Positions 26,090-35,251 of a stretch of 64,000 nt of DNA are shown one piece after another; the first letter of the stretch is position 1, and every line of letters begins with the position of its first letter. This DNA comes from Exiguobacterium undae DSM 14481 (GTDB lineage: Bacteria > Bacillota > Bacilli > Exiguobacteriales > Exiguobacteriaceae), in NCBI RefSeq assembly GCF_000620805.1, contig NZ_KK211187.1, forward strand, positions 777,957 to 841,956, written 5' to 3'. The notes beneath the pieces are model-generated. The model was not told the origin of the DNA, did not search any database, and saw nothing but the letters and a program-made list of their open reading frames with translations. The translations under genes and the position numbers were made by a program.

Positions 26090-27079
26090 TTAAAGTCTTT
26101 CAAGTAACTCCGAGAGGTAACCTTCAAATATTTCTATTAGATAAGGAACAGCTAGATAATAATCCTTATAGTCTTTTAAGTTTGTTGTACTTTTAAAACT
26201 ACCATCATCTAATAAATGATGAGCAGCTGAATTTCGTAATTTTCTATACTCAACATACAATACATATGAATATTCTTTATCAATAAGTTTGTTTTGTTCA
26301 TTAGCATTGGTAATGTTGTGATTATGTTTATTCTTTATCAATGGTTCTTTATAGTCTTTACCTTTGATACGCTTTGCTTGCTCTTTTTGACCAAAGTGAC
26401 TTTTAATTAAAGACCTTATCATTTCACAAGCTAAATATAAGTTAAGAAATTTGATTTGTGGATCTTGGGCCGCCAAACCTTTATTATAAAATGATCTTGC
26501 ATTATCTAATTTTTCTACTCGGATTTTTCCTGTTTGTAAATCCAATTTATTAAAGTGCTTAATTTTATATCTAGCTTCAATAATTGAAAACACGTTTAGA
26601 TCAAATAATATAAAGAATGAGCTTATTCTTAATGGTGTTTCAAAAGTTAGTGAAAGTTTATTTGTTACATAATTTAGAGCGTGAAACATTGTATTTTGCG
26701 CATCGATAAAACTCATTTCATCAAAGTCATTTGTATTGATTTCCATTGATCCGAGACGGCTATCTTTGTTTTTTAATAAATTAACTTGAAATATTCTTTG
26801 ATTGATTTCAAGTTCCAATTGCTCATTATTATCCATCTTGATATTACTATCACCCCCGCTGTTTAAACTAAAAGGATGATCAAAAAGTGCCTTTCCTACA
26901 CAATAAGTTGAAGCATTTTGTTTACTTTTTAATTCAGCGTTTTTAAACTCCATTTTTATTTCATAAAAAGCTATACCATTTTCAAATGGCAGTTCATCAG
27001 GAGACATTATCATCTCAAAAAAACCTTGATCTGTGAGTCTGGTTTTTAATCCCGGTACATCTATTTTGAAAGGATCCAT
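26090..27079 (-). CDS. Predicted HEPN-domain protein in a single-gene AT-rich islet
   Basis: The 329-residue protein has no name I can give with certainty. The C-terminal third is a HEPN-like helical domain: KFLNLYLACEMIRSLIK (about 210-226) and EYRKLRNSAAHHLLDDG with R282-N-S-A-A-H287, a correct Rx4-6H ribonuclease motif. The N-terminal two-thirds is beta-rich and may sense a ligand. ATG has GGAGGAG upstream on the minus strand. The gene is far more AT-rich than both neighbours, a sign of transfer. ApeA-like or MauJ-like HEPN proteins are the nearest families I can suggest; a defence RNase is plausible, not shown. Confidence 0.7.
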   Translation of the reverse strand: MDPFKIDVPGLKTRLTDQGFFEMIMSPDELPFENGIAFYEIKMEFKNAELKSKQNASTYCVGKALFDHPFSLNSGGDSNIKMDNNEQLELEINQRIFQVNLLKNKDSRLGSMEINTNDFDEMSFIDAQNTMFHALNYVTNKLSLTFETPLRISSFFILFDLNVFSIIEARYKIKHFNKLDLQTGKIRVEKLDNARSFYNKGLAAQDPQIKFLNLYLACEMIRSLIKSHFGQKEQAKRIKGKDYKEPLIKNKHNHNITNANEQNKLIDKEYSYVLYVEYRKLRNSAAHHLLDDGSFKSTTNLKDYKDYYLAVPYLIEIFEGYLSELLERL

Positions 27080-27170
27080 TTTTATCTCCTCCGAAAAAAT
27101 ACTAGTATTTAACTTTTACAGCAACAATTTGATAGTTACTTTAGATTATTAAAATAAGGTTATGATTTTC

Positions 27171-27812
27171 TCAAATAAATCTTTGCGTCCGAAACGCAAA
27201 CAAACAAGAAAACGCATGGGCCTGATCGAGTAACCGGTGTCCGGTCATGACGGCACCTTCTTTTTGAATGACGGTTTCGTCAAGCAACGTCCAGCCGAGT
27301 TCATCTGCCAGTTGGACGAGTTCCCACGGCATCATCGTATTGCCCATCGGTGCGTCTTCTCCATGCAGGCGACGGTATGATAACGCTCGTGGTGCCGCCG
27401 TTGGTCCAAGCAGACTGATGACGACAAGCGGCGAAACGCGGCTGATCTCTTTAAGCACCGTGACGGGACGCGTCGACCATTCGAGTGAATTGACGGCAAG
27501 GACGACATCAAACGTATCATCCGAAAACGGTAACGCTTCACCGGTTCCGACGACGAAGTCGAGTGCCGGTGATTTGTCACGGGCGATCCGGATCATCTCT
27601 TCCGACAAATCCAGTCCTGTGACCTGAAACGCGTCCGCGAGTAACCGGCAAGCCGCGCCGTCGCCGCATCCTAAGTCGAGTAAGTTGCCGGACGTGATGA
27701 CGGATTTCAGAAACGGAATGATCGTTTTCCGGCTGCCTGTCGTCCACATCATCTCCGATCGTTCCGCCCAATCCGTCGCTTTTTGATCCCATAATTGTTC
27801 CGTCGGTTTCAT
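27171..27812 (-). CDS. Class I SAM-dependent methyltransferase
   Basis: The 213-residue protein has the SAM-binding motif I LLDLGCGDGAACRLL, motif II-like GLDLSEEMI, and FDVVLAVNSLEWS, all of the Methyltransf_11 type. The C-terminal half (MGNTMMPWELVQLADELGW) resembles small-molecule methyltransferases. It is divergent from the fad operon. The substrate is unknown. Confidence 0.88.
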   Translation of the reverse strand: MKPTEQLWDQKATDWAERSEMMWTTGSRKTIIPFLKSVITSGNLLDLGCGDGAACRLLADAFQVTGLDLSEEMIRIARDKSPALDFVVGTGEALPFSDDTFDVVLAVNSLEWSTRPVTVLKEISRVSPLVVISLLGPTAAPRALSYRRLHGEDAPMGNTMMPWELVQLADELGWTLLDETVIQKEGAVMTGHRLLDQAHAFSCLFAFRTQRFI

Positions 27813-27878
27813 GAGAATTCCCCCTTTGCCTTCAGTCTAACAGGAAAATTTGACCAATAGCTGATTTTTTATTGCTAC

Positions 27879-27896
27879 TGAATGATAATTCATTTA
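27879..27896. promoter_or_regulatory. Candidate FadR operator, distal
   Basis: TGAATGATAATTCATTTA resembles the B. subtilis FadR site TGAATGANTANTCATTCA with two mismatches. Confidence 0.6.
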
Positions 27897-27956
27897 TGAT
27901 GGAGAGGTAGAAGGAAGCAGTGGAAAAACGGACGGCTTCTTTTTTTGTCAGAATAA

Positions 27957-27974
27957 TGAATGGTTGTTCATTCA
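27957..27974. promoter_or_regulatory. Candidate FadR operator, proximal
   Basis: TGAATGGTTGTTCATTCA has perfect 6-bp arms TGAATG/CATTCA as in the FadR consensus. It lies 22 bp before the fadN start and 78 bp downstream of the distal copy. Confidence 0.75.
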
Positions 27975-27996
27975 ATTACGAATCAGGGGGTCTATC

Positions 27997-30414
27997 ATGG
28001 CGAGTCAAATCGGTCAGCCGACCACAGTACACACGACGAAACATATTCAATTCGCCGTCATTATCGGTTCAGGGGTCATGGGTGCAGGGATTGCCGCACA
28101 CCTCGCGAACGCGGGAATCCGGACATTGATGCTTGATATCGTACCAAAAGAATTAACCGCGCAGGAGACGAAACAAGGATTGACGCTGGATGATGCAGCA
28201 GTTCGTTCACGGATTGCCCGTGACAACCGGCAGAAGTTACTCAAACAAAATCCGGCACCACTGGCTTCGAAGCAATTACTCGATTTAATTGAAGTCGGAA
28301 ACCTTGAAGACGACTTGGAACGCCTCAAAGAAGCGGACTGGGTGATTGAAGTCATCGTTGAACGGCTTGACGTCAAACAACAGTTGTTTGCGACAATCGA
28401 ACCGTTCTTGCGCGAAGATGCGATCGTCAGTTCCAACACGTCAGGGATTTCCATCGAAGCGATGCGTCAAGGACGTTCGGATTCCTTTAACGCCCGGTTC
28501 CTCGGGACCCACTTCTTTAATCCGCCACGTTACTTGAAGTTACTTGAACTGATTCCGACAAGTGACACGGATCCGGAAGTCGTCCGGTTCATGAAACAGT
28601 TTGCAGAAGAACGTCTCGGTAAAGGGGTCGTCATCGCAAAAGATACACCAAACTTCATCGGCAACCGGATCGGCACATACGGTCTGCTCGTCACACTGGA
28701 TGAGATGAAGAAGGGCGGCTATTCGATCGGGGAGGTCGATTCCGTCACCGGACCAGTACTCGGTCGTCCAAGCTCAGCGACGTTCCGGACGCTTGATGTC
28801 GTGGGGATCGACACATTCGTTCACGTTGCGAACAACGTCTACGACTTGTTACCGGATGGAGCGGAAAAAGACACGTTCGCCGTGCCGGCAGAAATGAAAC
28901 GGTTGGTCGACGAAGGGTCACTCGGAGCAAAGTCGGGACAAGGCTTCTATAAAAAAGTCGGCAAACAAATCCTAGAACTCGATCTTGCCACTTTTGAATA
29001 CGTCGAAAAGAAAGCGCTTACTGAACCGTCGATTGGTCAAGCAAAAGCTCTTCCGGGCGCCAAAAATAAACTGAAAGCCGTTGTCTTTGCGAAGGACCGT
29101 GTCGGTGCCCTGCTGTGGCCGATCCATGCGAAGACGTTACTGTACTCGGCTCAACTGACACACGAAATCGCGGATGACATCAAAGCGATTGACGAAGCGA
29201 TGAAATGGGGCTTCGGGTGGAAAATGGGACCGTTCGAGACATGGGATGCGCTCGGCGTCGAGAAGACGGTCGCGAAGATGAAACAGGACGGCTACGACGT
29301 ACCGGCTTGGGTCGACGAGATGCTTGCGTCAGGCGTCACCAGCTTCTACAACGAAGACGGTCAGTTCTATGATGCGCAGACACAAACGTATGTCGGCAGT
29401 ACTGTCAATCCGAAAGAAATCCGCTTACGCGACGTCCGCAAATCAAACGGCGTCCTGCTTGAAAACAACGGTGCCCGTCTGCTTGATCTCGGAGACGACG
29501 TGGCAGTCCTTGAATTCACGTCGAAGAGTAACGCAATCGGCGTCGACATCATGCAGATGATCGAACAGTCGATTGATCTCGTTGAAAAAAATCACCGGGG
29601 TCTTGTCATCGCAAATGACGGCAAAAACTTCTGTGTCGGGGCGAACCTGGCGATGATGTTGATGGAAGCAGAGGATGAAAACTGGTTCGAACTCGACTGG
29701 ATCATCAACAAGTTCCAGCAGTCGATTCAAAAAATCCGTTATGCGTCGCGTCCGATCGTCGTTGCACCGCAAGGGATGACACTCGGCGGCGGAACGGAAA
29801 TTTCACTTCCGGCAGCCCGTTTGCAGGCCGGTCTTGAAACGTATATGGGACTCGTCGAAGTCGGTGTTGGTCTGATTCCGGGAGGCGGCGGGAACGTCAA
29901 CACGTATCGTCGTCTGCTTGAGAATACACCGGACGGACTCGTCAACATCGAAAAAGCCGCGCAGAAGACGTTTGAGAACGTCGCGATGGCGAAAGTCTCG
30001 AAATCAGCCTTTGAAGCACGGGAACTCGGCTATGTCCGGACCGTCGATCACATTTCAATGAACCGGGATCACCTGACGCATGATGCGAAACAACTGGTGC
30101 TTGAGCTCGACCGGACCGGTTACACGGCTCCAGCCCGTTCCCGGATTCCAGTCGTCGGTCGTGCCGGGAAAGCGACGCTTGAACTCGCAACCCGCGAGAT
30201 GTTCTACGGCGGCTATATCTCGGAACATGATTTAAAAATCGCAAGTAAACTCGCACATGTCATTGCCGGTGGGAATGTCTCGTTCGGCACACAGGTCGAT
30301 GAGCAGTACATGCTCGATATCGAACGGGAAGCCTTCCTGAGCTTGATTGGTGAGATGAAAACACAACAACGGATGCAGCATATGCTTGTCAAAGGCAAGC
30401 CGCTCCGTAACTGA
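27997..30414 (+). CDS. fadN: 3-hydroxyacyl-CoA dehydrogenase / enoyl-CoA hydratase
   Basis: This is the bifunctional beta-oxidation protein of 805 residues. The N-terminal NAD-binding dehydrogenase has VIIGSGVMGAGIAAHLANAG, SSNTSGISIEA, GTHFFNPPRY and DTPNFIGNRIG; a second dehydrogenase C-terminal repeat follows, and the crotonase domain comes last with NFCVGANLAMM and LGGGTEISL. I start it at ATG 27997, after CAGGGGG. It opens the fadN-fadA-fadE (yusLKJ) operon, preceded by two FadR-like operators. Confidence 0.96.
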   Translation: MASQIGQPTTVHTTKHIQFAVIIGSGVMGAGIAAHLANAGIRTLMLDIVPKELTAQETKQGLTLDDAAVRSRIARDNRQKLLKQNPAPLASKQLLDLIEVGNLEDDLERLKEADWVIEVIVERLDVKQQLFATIEPFLREDAIVSSNTSGISIEAMRQGRSDSFNARFLGTHFFNPPRYLKLLELIPTSDTDPEVVRFMKQFAEERLGKGVVIAKDTPNFIGNRIGTYGLLVTLDEMKKGGYSIGEVDSVTGPVLGRPSSATFRTLDVVGIDTFVHVANNVYDLLPDGAEKDTFAVPAEMKRLVDEGSLGAKSGQGFYKKVGKQILELDLATFEYVEKKALTEPSIGQAKALPGAKNKLKAVVFAKDRVGALLWPIHAKTLLYSAQLTHEIADDIKAIDEAMKWGFGWKMGPFETWDALGVEKTVAKMKQDGYDVPAWVDEMLASGVTSFYNEDGQFYDAQTQTYVGSTVNPKEIRLRDVRKSNGVLLENNGARLLDLGDDVAVLEFTSKSNAIGVDIMQMIEQSIDLVEKNHRGLVIANDGKNFCVGANLAMMLMEAEDENWFELDWIINKFQQSIQKIRYASRPIVVAPQGMTLGGGTEISLPAARLQAGLETYMGLVEVGVGLIPGGGGNVNTYRRLLENTPDGLVNIEKAAQKTFENVAMAKVSKSAFEARELGYVRTVDHISMNRDHLTHDAKQLVLELDRTGYTAPARSRIPVVGRAGKATLELATREMFYGGYISEHDLKIASKLAHVIAGGNVSFGTQVDEQYMLDIEREAFLSLIGEMKTQQRMQHMLVKGKPLRN

Positions 30415-30431
30415 TGACTGGGGGGATTCGA

Positions 30432-31622
30432 ATGAAGGAAGCAGTAATCGTCGCTGGTGCACGGACACCAGTCGGCAAAGCCAAAAAAGGATCGTTTAAG
30501 TCGATGCGTTCTGATGAACTCGCAGGAATCGCCATCAAGGAAACATTGAAACGCGCGAACTACACTGGAGCAATCGATGACGTCATTCTCGGTTGTGCCT
30601 TACCGGAAGCCGAACAAGGGATGAATATCGCCCGGTATGCATCGGTCCTCGGAGGACTGTCGCATGAAGTGCCGGCCATCACGATCAACCGGTATTGCTC
30701 GTCCGGTCTTCAATCAATTGCCGATGCCTCGATGAAGATCATGACCGGCCAAGCAACAGCTGTCATTGCCGGCGGACTCGAATCGATGAGCCAGATCCCG
30801 ATGCCGGGACATGTCGTCCGCCCGAATCCATCGATCGTCGAAACGGCACCGGAATATTATATGAGCATGGGACATACGGCAGAACAAGTCGCTGCGACCT
30901 ATCAGGTCTCACGCGAAGATCAGGATGCCTTTGCCCTGAAAAGCCATCAAAAAGCAGCCGCTGCGATTGCGTCCGGCAAATTCGTTGACGAAATCGTCCC
31001 GGTGACGGTCACGGAACAGTACGTCAACGATGAGTTGAAGATTGAAGAAAAGACGTGGGTCGTCGAACACGACGAAGGTGTCCGCGCTGATTCATCACCG
31101 GAAGGTCTCGCTAAGCTTCGTCCGGCATTCCGCCTCGGCGGCAGTGTCACAGCGGGGAACTCGTCTCAGACATCAGACGGTGCAGCTGCCGTCTTGATCA
31201 TGGAACGGGAAGAAGCGGAACGCCAAGGACTGCCGATTCTCGGGAAGTTCAAATCGTTTGCCGTCGGCGGTGTCCGTCCGGAAGTCATGGGGATTGGACC
31301 GGTCGTCGCGATTCCAAAGGCACTTGAACTCGCCGGCATCACGCTCGAAGACGTCGGATTAATCGAATTGAACGAAGCCTTCGCATCCCAATCGCTCGGG
31401 GTCATCCGGGAACTCGGTCTGAACGAAGACATCGTCAACGTCAACGGCGGCGCGATTGCGCTTGGTCATCCGCTCGGTTGTACGGGAACGAAACTGACGT
31501 TAACACTGTTGCATGAAATGAAACGACGGAACGTCCAATACGGCGTCGTCTCGATGTGTATTGGCGGCGGCATGGGTGCTGCCGGTGTATTCGAACTAGT
31601 TGAAGGAGGAACAGGACAATGA
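30432..31622 (+). CDS. fadA: 3-ketoacyl-CoA thiolase
   Basis: The 396-residue thiolase cleaves 3-ketoacyl-CoA to acetyl-CoA and a shortened acyl-CoA. The nucleophilic Cys89 lies in INRYCSSGLQSI; the other active-site elements are NEAFASQ, GGAIALGHPLGCTGT and the second Cys in VVSMCIGGGMGAA. ATG 30432 follows GGGGGA and lies 17 nt after the fadN stop. It overlaps fadE by 4 nt. Confidence 0.97.
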   Translation: MKEAVIVAGARTPVGKAKKGSFKSMRSDELAGIAIKETLKRANYTGAIDDVILGCALPEAEQGMNIARYASVLGGLSHEVPAITINRYCSSGLQSIADASMKIMTGQATAVIAGGLESMSQIPMPGHVVRPNPSIVETAPEYYMSMGHTAEQVAATYQVSREDQDAFALKSHQKAAAAIASGKFVDEIVPVTVTEQYVNDELKIEEKTWVVEHDEGVRADSSPEGLAKLRPAFRLGGSVTAGNSSQTSDGAAAVLIMEREEAERQGLPILGKFKSFAVGGVRPEVMGIGPVVAIPKALELAGITLEDVGLIELNEAFASQSLGVIRELGLNEDIVNVNGGAIALGHPLGCTGTKLTLTLLHEMKRRNVQYGVVSMCIGGGMGAAGVFELVEGGTGQ

Positions 31623-33403
31623 GCCAAACGACAAACGAATTGATTAAAGGTGGAAGTTTTGTACTGGATGAGTTACAAGCGGATCGTCTCTTTACACCGG
31701 AAGATTTTTCGGAAGAACACAAAATGGTTGGTGACATGACGGCGAAGTTCGTCGAAGACCGTGTCGTTCCAGTCCTCGACCGGATCGAAAAACATGAGTT
31801 CGAATTGTCGGTCGGTCTCCTGCGCGAAGCAGGCGAGCTCGGTTTGCTCGGTGCTGATGTTCCGGAAGCATACGGCGGCTATCAGATGGATAAAATTTCG
31901 TCTTCGATCATCACGGAGAAGTTTGCCCGCGGTCGCTCGTTTGCCCTCAGTTATGGTGCTCACGTCGGGATCGGTTCGTTGCCAATCGTCTTCTTCGGGA
32001 ACGAAGAGCAAAAACAAAAGTATCTCCCGAAACTGTCATCTGGTGAATGGATTGCGTCTTACGCGTTGACAGAACCGGGCTCAGGCTCGGATGCCCTCGG
32101 TGCGAAGACAACGGCAGTCCTGAATGAAGCCGGAACGCACTATATCTTGAACGGGGAAAAACAATGGATCACGAACGCCGGCTTCGCCAGTCTGTTCGTC
32201 GTCTATGCAAAAATCGACGGTGATAAATTCACGGCGTTCCTCGTCGAAGGCGAGTACCCGGGTGTCTCGACCGGACTCGAAGAACAAAAGATGGGGATCA
32301 AAGGATCGTCAACACGGACGCTGATTTTACAAGATGCGGAAGTACCGGTCGATAACGTTCTTGGTGAAATCGGGCGCGGACACGTCATCGCCTTCAACAT
32401 CTTGAACGTCGGTCGTTATAAATTAGCGGTCGGTGCGGTCGGTTCGTCAAAACGTGCCATCGATCTTGCAGTCCAGTATGCGAACGAACGCAAACAATTC
32501 AAAACACCAATCAGCTCATTCCCGTTGATTCAGGAAAAGCTGGCGACGATGTCGGCGCAGACTTATGCGATGGAAAGTTCAGTCTACCGGACAGGCGGAT
32601 TGTTCCAGGACAGTCTCGATCAGTTGTCGGAAGAAGAAAGCAAAGACGGCAAGAAAATCGCCGATGCGATTGCCGAATACGCGATTGAATGCTCAATGAA
32701 CAAAGTCTTTGCTTCGGAAACGTTTGATTATGTCATCGATGAAGCGGTCCAGATTCACGGCGGTTACGGCTTCATGGCCGAATACGAAGTCGAGAACATG
32801 TACCGTGATTCACGGATCAACCGGATCTTCGAAGGAACAAACGAAATCAACCGTCTGCTCGTACCGGGCACGTTGCTGAAAAAAGCAATGAAAGGCGACC
32901 TACCGCTTCTCGCAGAAGCGCAACGTCTGCAACAGGAAGTCATGAGCTTCATGCCGACGGAAGTCGGATCGGAACCGCTTGACCGTGAACGTCATCTGCT
33001 CGCGATGATGAAAAAGATCTTCCTGCTGACTGCCGGGACGGCCGTTCAGAAGTATCAGGACAAGCTCCAAGGCGAGCAGGAAATCCTCGCGAACACGGCG
33101 GACATCATGAGTGCAATCTATGCGCTGGAGTCGGCGATCGTCCGGACGGAAAAAGCGATTGCTGCCAAAGGCGTCGAGAAGAATGAACTGAAAATCCGTT
33201 ATACGGAAGTCTTTGCACAACAAGCTTTTGAAGGCGTGGAGCGGGACGCGAAGGAAACGTTGTACGCGGCAGCGAGCGGCGATGAGTTACGGATGCTGCT
33301 GTCGGCGCTGAAGAAGTTCAGCCGGTATCAGCCAATCAACTCGATCGGCACAAAACGTCAGATTGCGAAACGTTTGATTGAAGCGAATAAATATACTGTC
33401 TAA
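31619..33403 (+). CDS. fadE: Acyl-CoA dehydrogenase
   Basis: The 594-residue flavoprotein performs the first oxidation of beta-oxidation. The acyl-CoA dehydrogenase core (about 40-410) includes YALTEPGSGSDALG, the FAD-binding WITNAG region and IHGGYGFMAEYEVENMYRD; the extra C-terminal domain of about 180 residues is typical of the YusJ type. It overlaps fadA by ATGA. A terminator follows. Confidence 0.96.
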   Translation: MSQTTNELIKGGSFVLDELQADRLFTPEDFSEEHKMVGDMTAKFVEDRVVPVLDRIEKHEFELSVGLLREAGELGLLGADVPEAYGGYQMDKISSSIITEKFARGRSFALSYGAHVGIGSLPIVFFGNEEQKQKYLPKLSSGEWIASYALTEPGSGSDALGAKTTAVLNEAGTHYILNGEKQWITNAGFASLFVVYAKIDGDKFTAFLVEGEYPGVSTGLEEQKMGIKGSSTRTLILQDAEVPVDNVLGEIGRGHVIAFNILNVGRYKLAVGAVGSSKRAIDLAVQYANERKQFKTPISSFPLIQEKLATMSAQTYAMESSVYRTGGLFQDSLDQLSEEESKDGKKIADAIAEYAIECSMNKVFASETFDYVIDEAVQIHGGYGFMAEYEVENMYRDSRINRIFEGTNEINRLLVPGTLLKKAMKGDLPLLAEAQRLQQEVMSFMPTEVGSEPLDRERHLLAMMKKIFLLTAGTAVQKYQDKLQGEQEILANTADIMSAIYALESAIVRTEKAIAAKGVEKNELKIRYTEVFAQQAFEGVERDAKETLYAAASGDELRMLLSALKKFSRYQPINSIGTKRQIAKRLIEANKYTV

Positions 33404-33416
33404 GTCAGGTTTACCG

Positions 33417-33458
33417 ATTCGCCTTTGCAGGGAAAATCTCTGTAAGGGCGAATTTTTT
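33417..33458 (+). terminator. Intrinsic terminator of the fad operon
   Basis: ATTCGCC (33417-33423) pairs with GGCGAAT (33447-33453), with an inner GCAGGGA/TCTCTGT stem and six T. Confidence 0.88.
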
Positions 33459-33480
33459 GACATTGAAGGAGGGAGCAGGC

Positions 33481-33936
33481 ATGCGACAAGACGTAACAGA
33501 ACTTCAATTTGCCGTCGATTACTATAAATCGTTGGAGCGGCTTTCGGATGAAGAATGGCGGTTGCCGCTCGCAATCGATAAATGGACGGTCCAAGAATGT
33601 GTCAGTCATCTGTTTTTATGGGATCGGTATTACCTCGATCATGCGGTGTCGAAATTACCGGATGAACCGTTGACGCTGGTTGAAACCGACTACGATGAGT
33701 TCAATCGTCTGGCGGTCGAATATGCCCATCACATCGATGCACTCGCCTTGTTGAGAAAAGCGATTGCCGTGCGGCAGGAATTGATCGCGCAGCTCGATCG
33801 GTTGACGGACGAGCAATATGAGCGGACGTATGAAGGCACATTCCAGCCGAAATCGTTTGTTGCCTCCTTCATTGCACACGATCACCATCATCAAGATCAA
33901 ATCGATGCCGCGCTTGCCCGCTTGAAACGGGGCTGA
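33481..33936 (+). CDS. DinB-like four-helix bundle protein
   Basis: The 151-residue protein has the DinB/YfiT layout: KWTVQECVSHLFLWDRYYLDH in helix 2 and FIAHDHHHQDQIDAAL near the C-terminus, which supply a His metal triad. Such proteins are often bacillithiol-dependent transferases, but no activity can be assigned. ATG 33481 has GGAGGGAG upstream. It lies between the fad operon terminator and the ArsC-like gene. Confidence 0.88.
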   Translation: MRQDVTELQFAVDYYKSLERLSDEEWRLPLAIDKWTVQECVSHLFLWDRYYLDHAVSKLPDEPLTLVETDYDEFNRLAVEYAHHIDALALLRKAIAVRQELIAQLDRLTDEQYERTYEGTFQPKSFVASFIAHDHHHQDQIDAALARLKRG

Positions 33937-33972
33937 CCAATCTGCTAGTCTGAAGACAGAGGTGAGGAAAAG

Positions 33973-34326
33973 ATGGTAACTATGTATGGCTATCCGAAAT
34001 GCAGTACGTGTGTCAAAGCAAAAAAGGCACTTGAGGCAAATGGTGTCGAGGTCGATTACAAACACATCGTCGAGGAGACACCAGGTGCCGAGACGATTCA
34101 GGCACTTCATCAAAAGAGCGGCGAGCCGTTGAAGAAGTTTTTTAACACGAGTGGTCAATCGTACCGTTCGCAAGGCATCAAGGACCGCCTGCCGAATCTG
34201 TCGGAACAGGAGCAATATGAACTGCTCGCAAGTGACGGCATGTTGCTCAAACGACCGATCGTCACAGACGGGCAAGACGTGACAATCGGATTCAAAGAAG
34301 AACTCTATCAAGGAAAATGGTATTAA
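33973..34326 (+). CDS. ArsC/Spx-family protein (YusI-like)
   Basis: The 117-residue protein has a thioredoxin-like fold with an N-terminal CSTC redox pair ([16 protein letters not shown]) and the C-terminal LKRPIVTDG seen in ArsC and Spx relatives. It lies between fadE and gcvH, the position of B. subtilis yusI. A redox or regulatory role is likely, but it is not demonstrably Spx. Confidence 0.9.
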   Translation: MVTMYGYPKCSTCVKAKKALEANGVEVDYKHIVEETPGAETIQALHQKSGEPLKKFFNTSGQSYRSQGIKDRLPNLSEQEQYELLASDGMLLKRPIVTDGQDVTIGFKEELYQGKWY

Positions 34327-34390
34327 GAAGGCTAGTTCATTTGGTATACTGAATGCGTTAGTCCACTATCGAACACAGGGGGAATCGCAA

Positions 34391-34774
34391 ATGAGTCAAG
34401 TCAAAGACAATCTACGTTATTCGGAAGAGCATGAATGGGTCGAAGTAACAGGAAACAAGGCACGAATCGGAATCACGGATTTCGCGCAACATGAACTTGG
34501 CGATATCGTCTTCGTCGAACTGCCAGAAGTCGGAGATACGATTTCGGCAAACGAGCCGTTTGGTTCAGTCGAATCCGTTAAAACGGTATCCGAATTGTAC
34601 GCACCGATTTCAGGGAAAGTCGTTGCCATCAATGAATCACTTTCAGATTCCCCAGAACTCGTCAACGAATCACCATTCGAGGGTGCTTGGATGGTTGATA
34701 TCGAAATCGCAGACGAAGCACAAGTCGAAGCATTGATGGACGCTGCTGCTTACAAATCGATGATCAACGAGTAA
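34391..34774 (+). CDS. gcvH: Glycine cleavage system H protein
   Basis: The 127-residue lipoyl carrier moves the aminomethyl group between P, T and L proteins, and in Bacillales also relays lipoyl groups to other complexes. The lipoylated residue is Lys64 in [12 protein letters not shown]; the N-terminal YSEEHEWV and C-terminal [10 protein letters not shown] are conserved. It is monocistronic with its own terminator, and lipA is encoded further along the window. Confidence 0.98.
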   Translation: MSQVKDNLRYSEEHEWVEVTGNKARIGITDFAQHELGDIVFVELPEVGDTISANEPFGSVESVKTVSELYAPISGKVVAINESLSDSPELVNESPFEGAWMVDIEIADEAQVEALMDAAAYKSMINE

Positions 34775-34785
34775 TACTTAACGAA

Positions 34786-34828
34786 AAGATGACAAGGAAA
34801 CGATTTCGTTTCCTCGTCGTCTTTTTTT
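34786..34828 (+). terminator. Intrinsic terminator of gcvH
   Basis: AAGATGACAAGGAAACG pairs with CGTTTCCTCGTCGTCTT around an ATTT loop, followed by a T run. Confidence 0.93.
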
Positions 34829-34874
34829 CTGTATACTGGCACAAGATAAGAAAGAGGAAGGGAGAACGGGATCA

Positions 34875-35153
34875 ATGAAGGAAGTCACAGCAGCACCAGA
34901 AAACGGTTTTTTGTATGTCTATGCACCGATGTGTGGGACGTGTGCCATCGCAAGCCGGATGCTTGAGATCGTCGAAGCGACAAAAGACGGGGAATGGATT
35001 CAACAAGCAAACGGAAACTTCATTCCGGAGTTTTTGGAACACGCCCAAGTCATGAGTGTTCCCGCCTTGTTAAAAATCGAGGATAACCAGGTCGTATCAA
35101 GGCTTTATGCGTTTCAGTCGGTTCAGAACGTCTTTGCATTTTGTACGGAATAA
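34875..35153 (+). CDS. Thioredoxin-like protein (YusE-like)
   Basis: The 92-residue protein has a CxxC active site (APMCGTCAIASRML) and the cis-Pro loop MSVPALL, the minimal thioredoxin fold. Synteny with gcvH suggests B. subtilis yusE. It is likely a cytoplasmic thiol-disulfide protein of unknown partner. Confidence 0.88.
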   Translation: MKEVTAAPENGFLYVYAPMCGTCAIASRMLEIVEATKDGEWIQQANGNFIPEFLEHAQVMSVPALLKIEDNQVVSRLYAFQSVQNVFAFCTE

Positions 35154-35215
35154 GGAGAGGAATCAAAAAAAGATTTCTCTTTACGCTAAATTGTCGGAAT
35201 ATTTACAATAATCCG

Positions 35216-35245
35216 TTGACAATGACAATTTATGAATGGTATATT
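35216..35245 (+). promoter_or_regulatory. Promoter of a candidate non-coding RNA
   Basis: A perfect TTGACA (35216-35221) and TATATT (35240-35245) are separated by 18 bp. No annotated protein start follows for 450 bp. Confidence 0.7.
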
Positions 35246-35251
35246 CATATC

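Noticed and set aside
27908-27948. Terminator-like GAAGC/GCTTC hairpin plus T run between the two FadR sites
   Set aside because: The stem is only 5 bp with a large loop, too weak to call; attenuation here would need transcription data.
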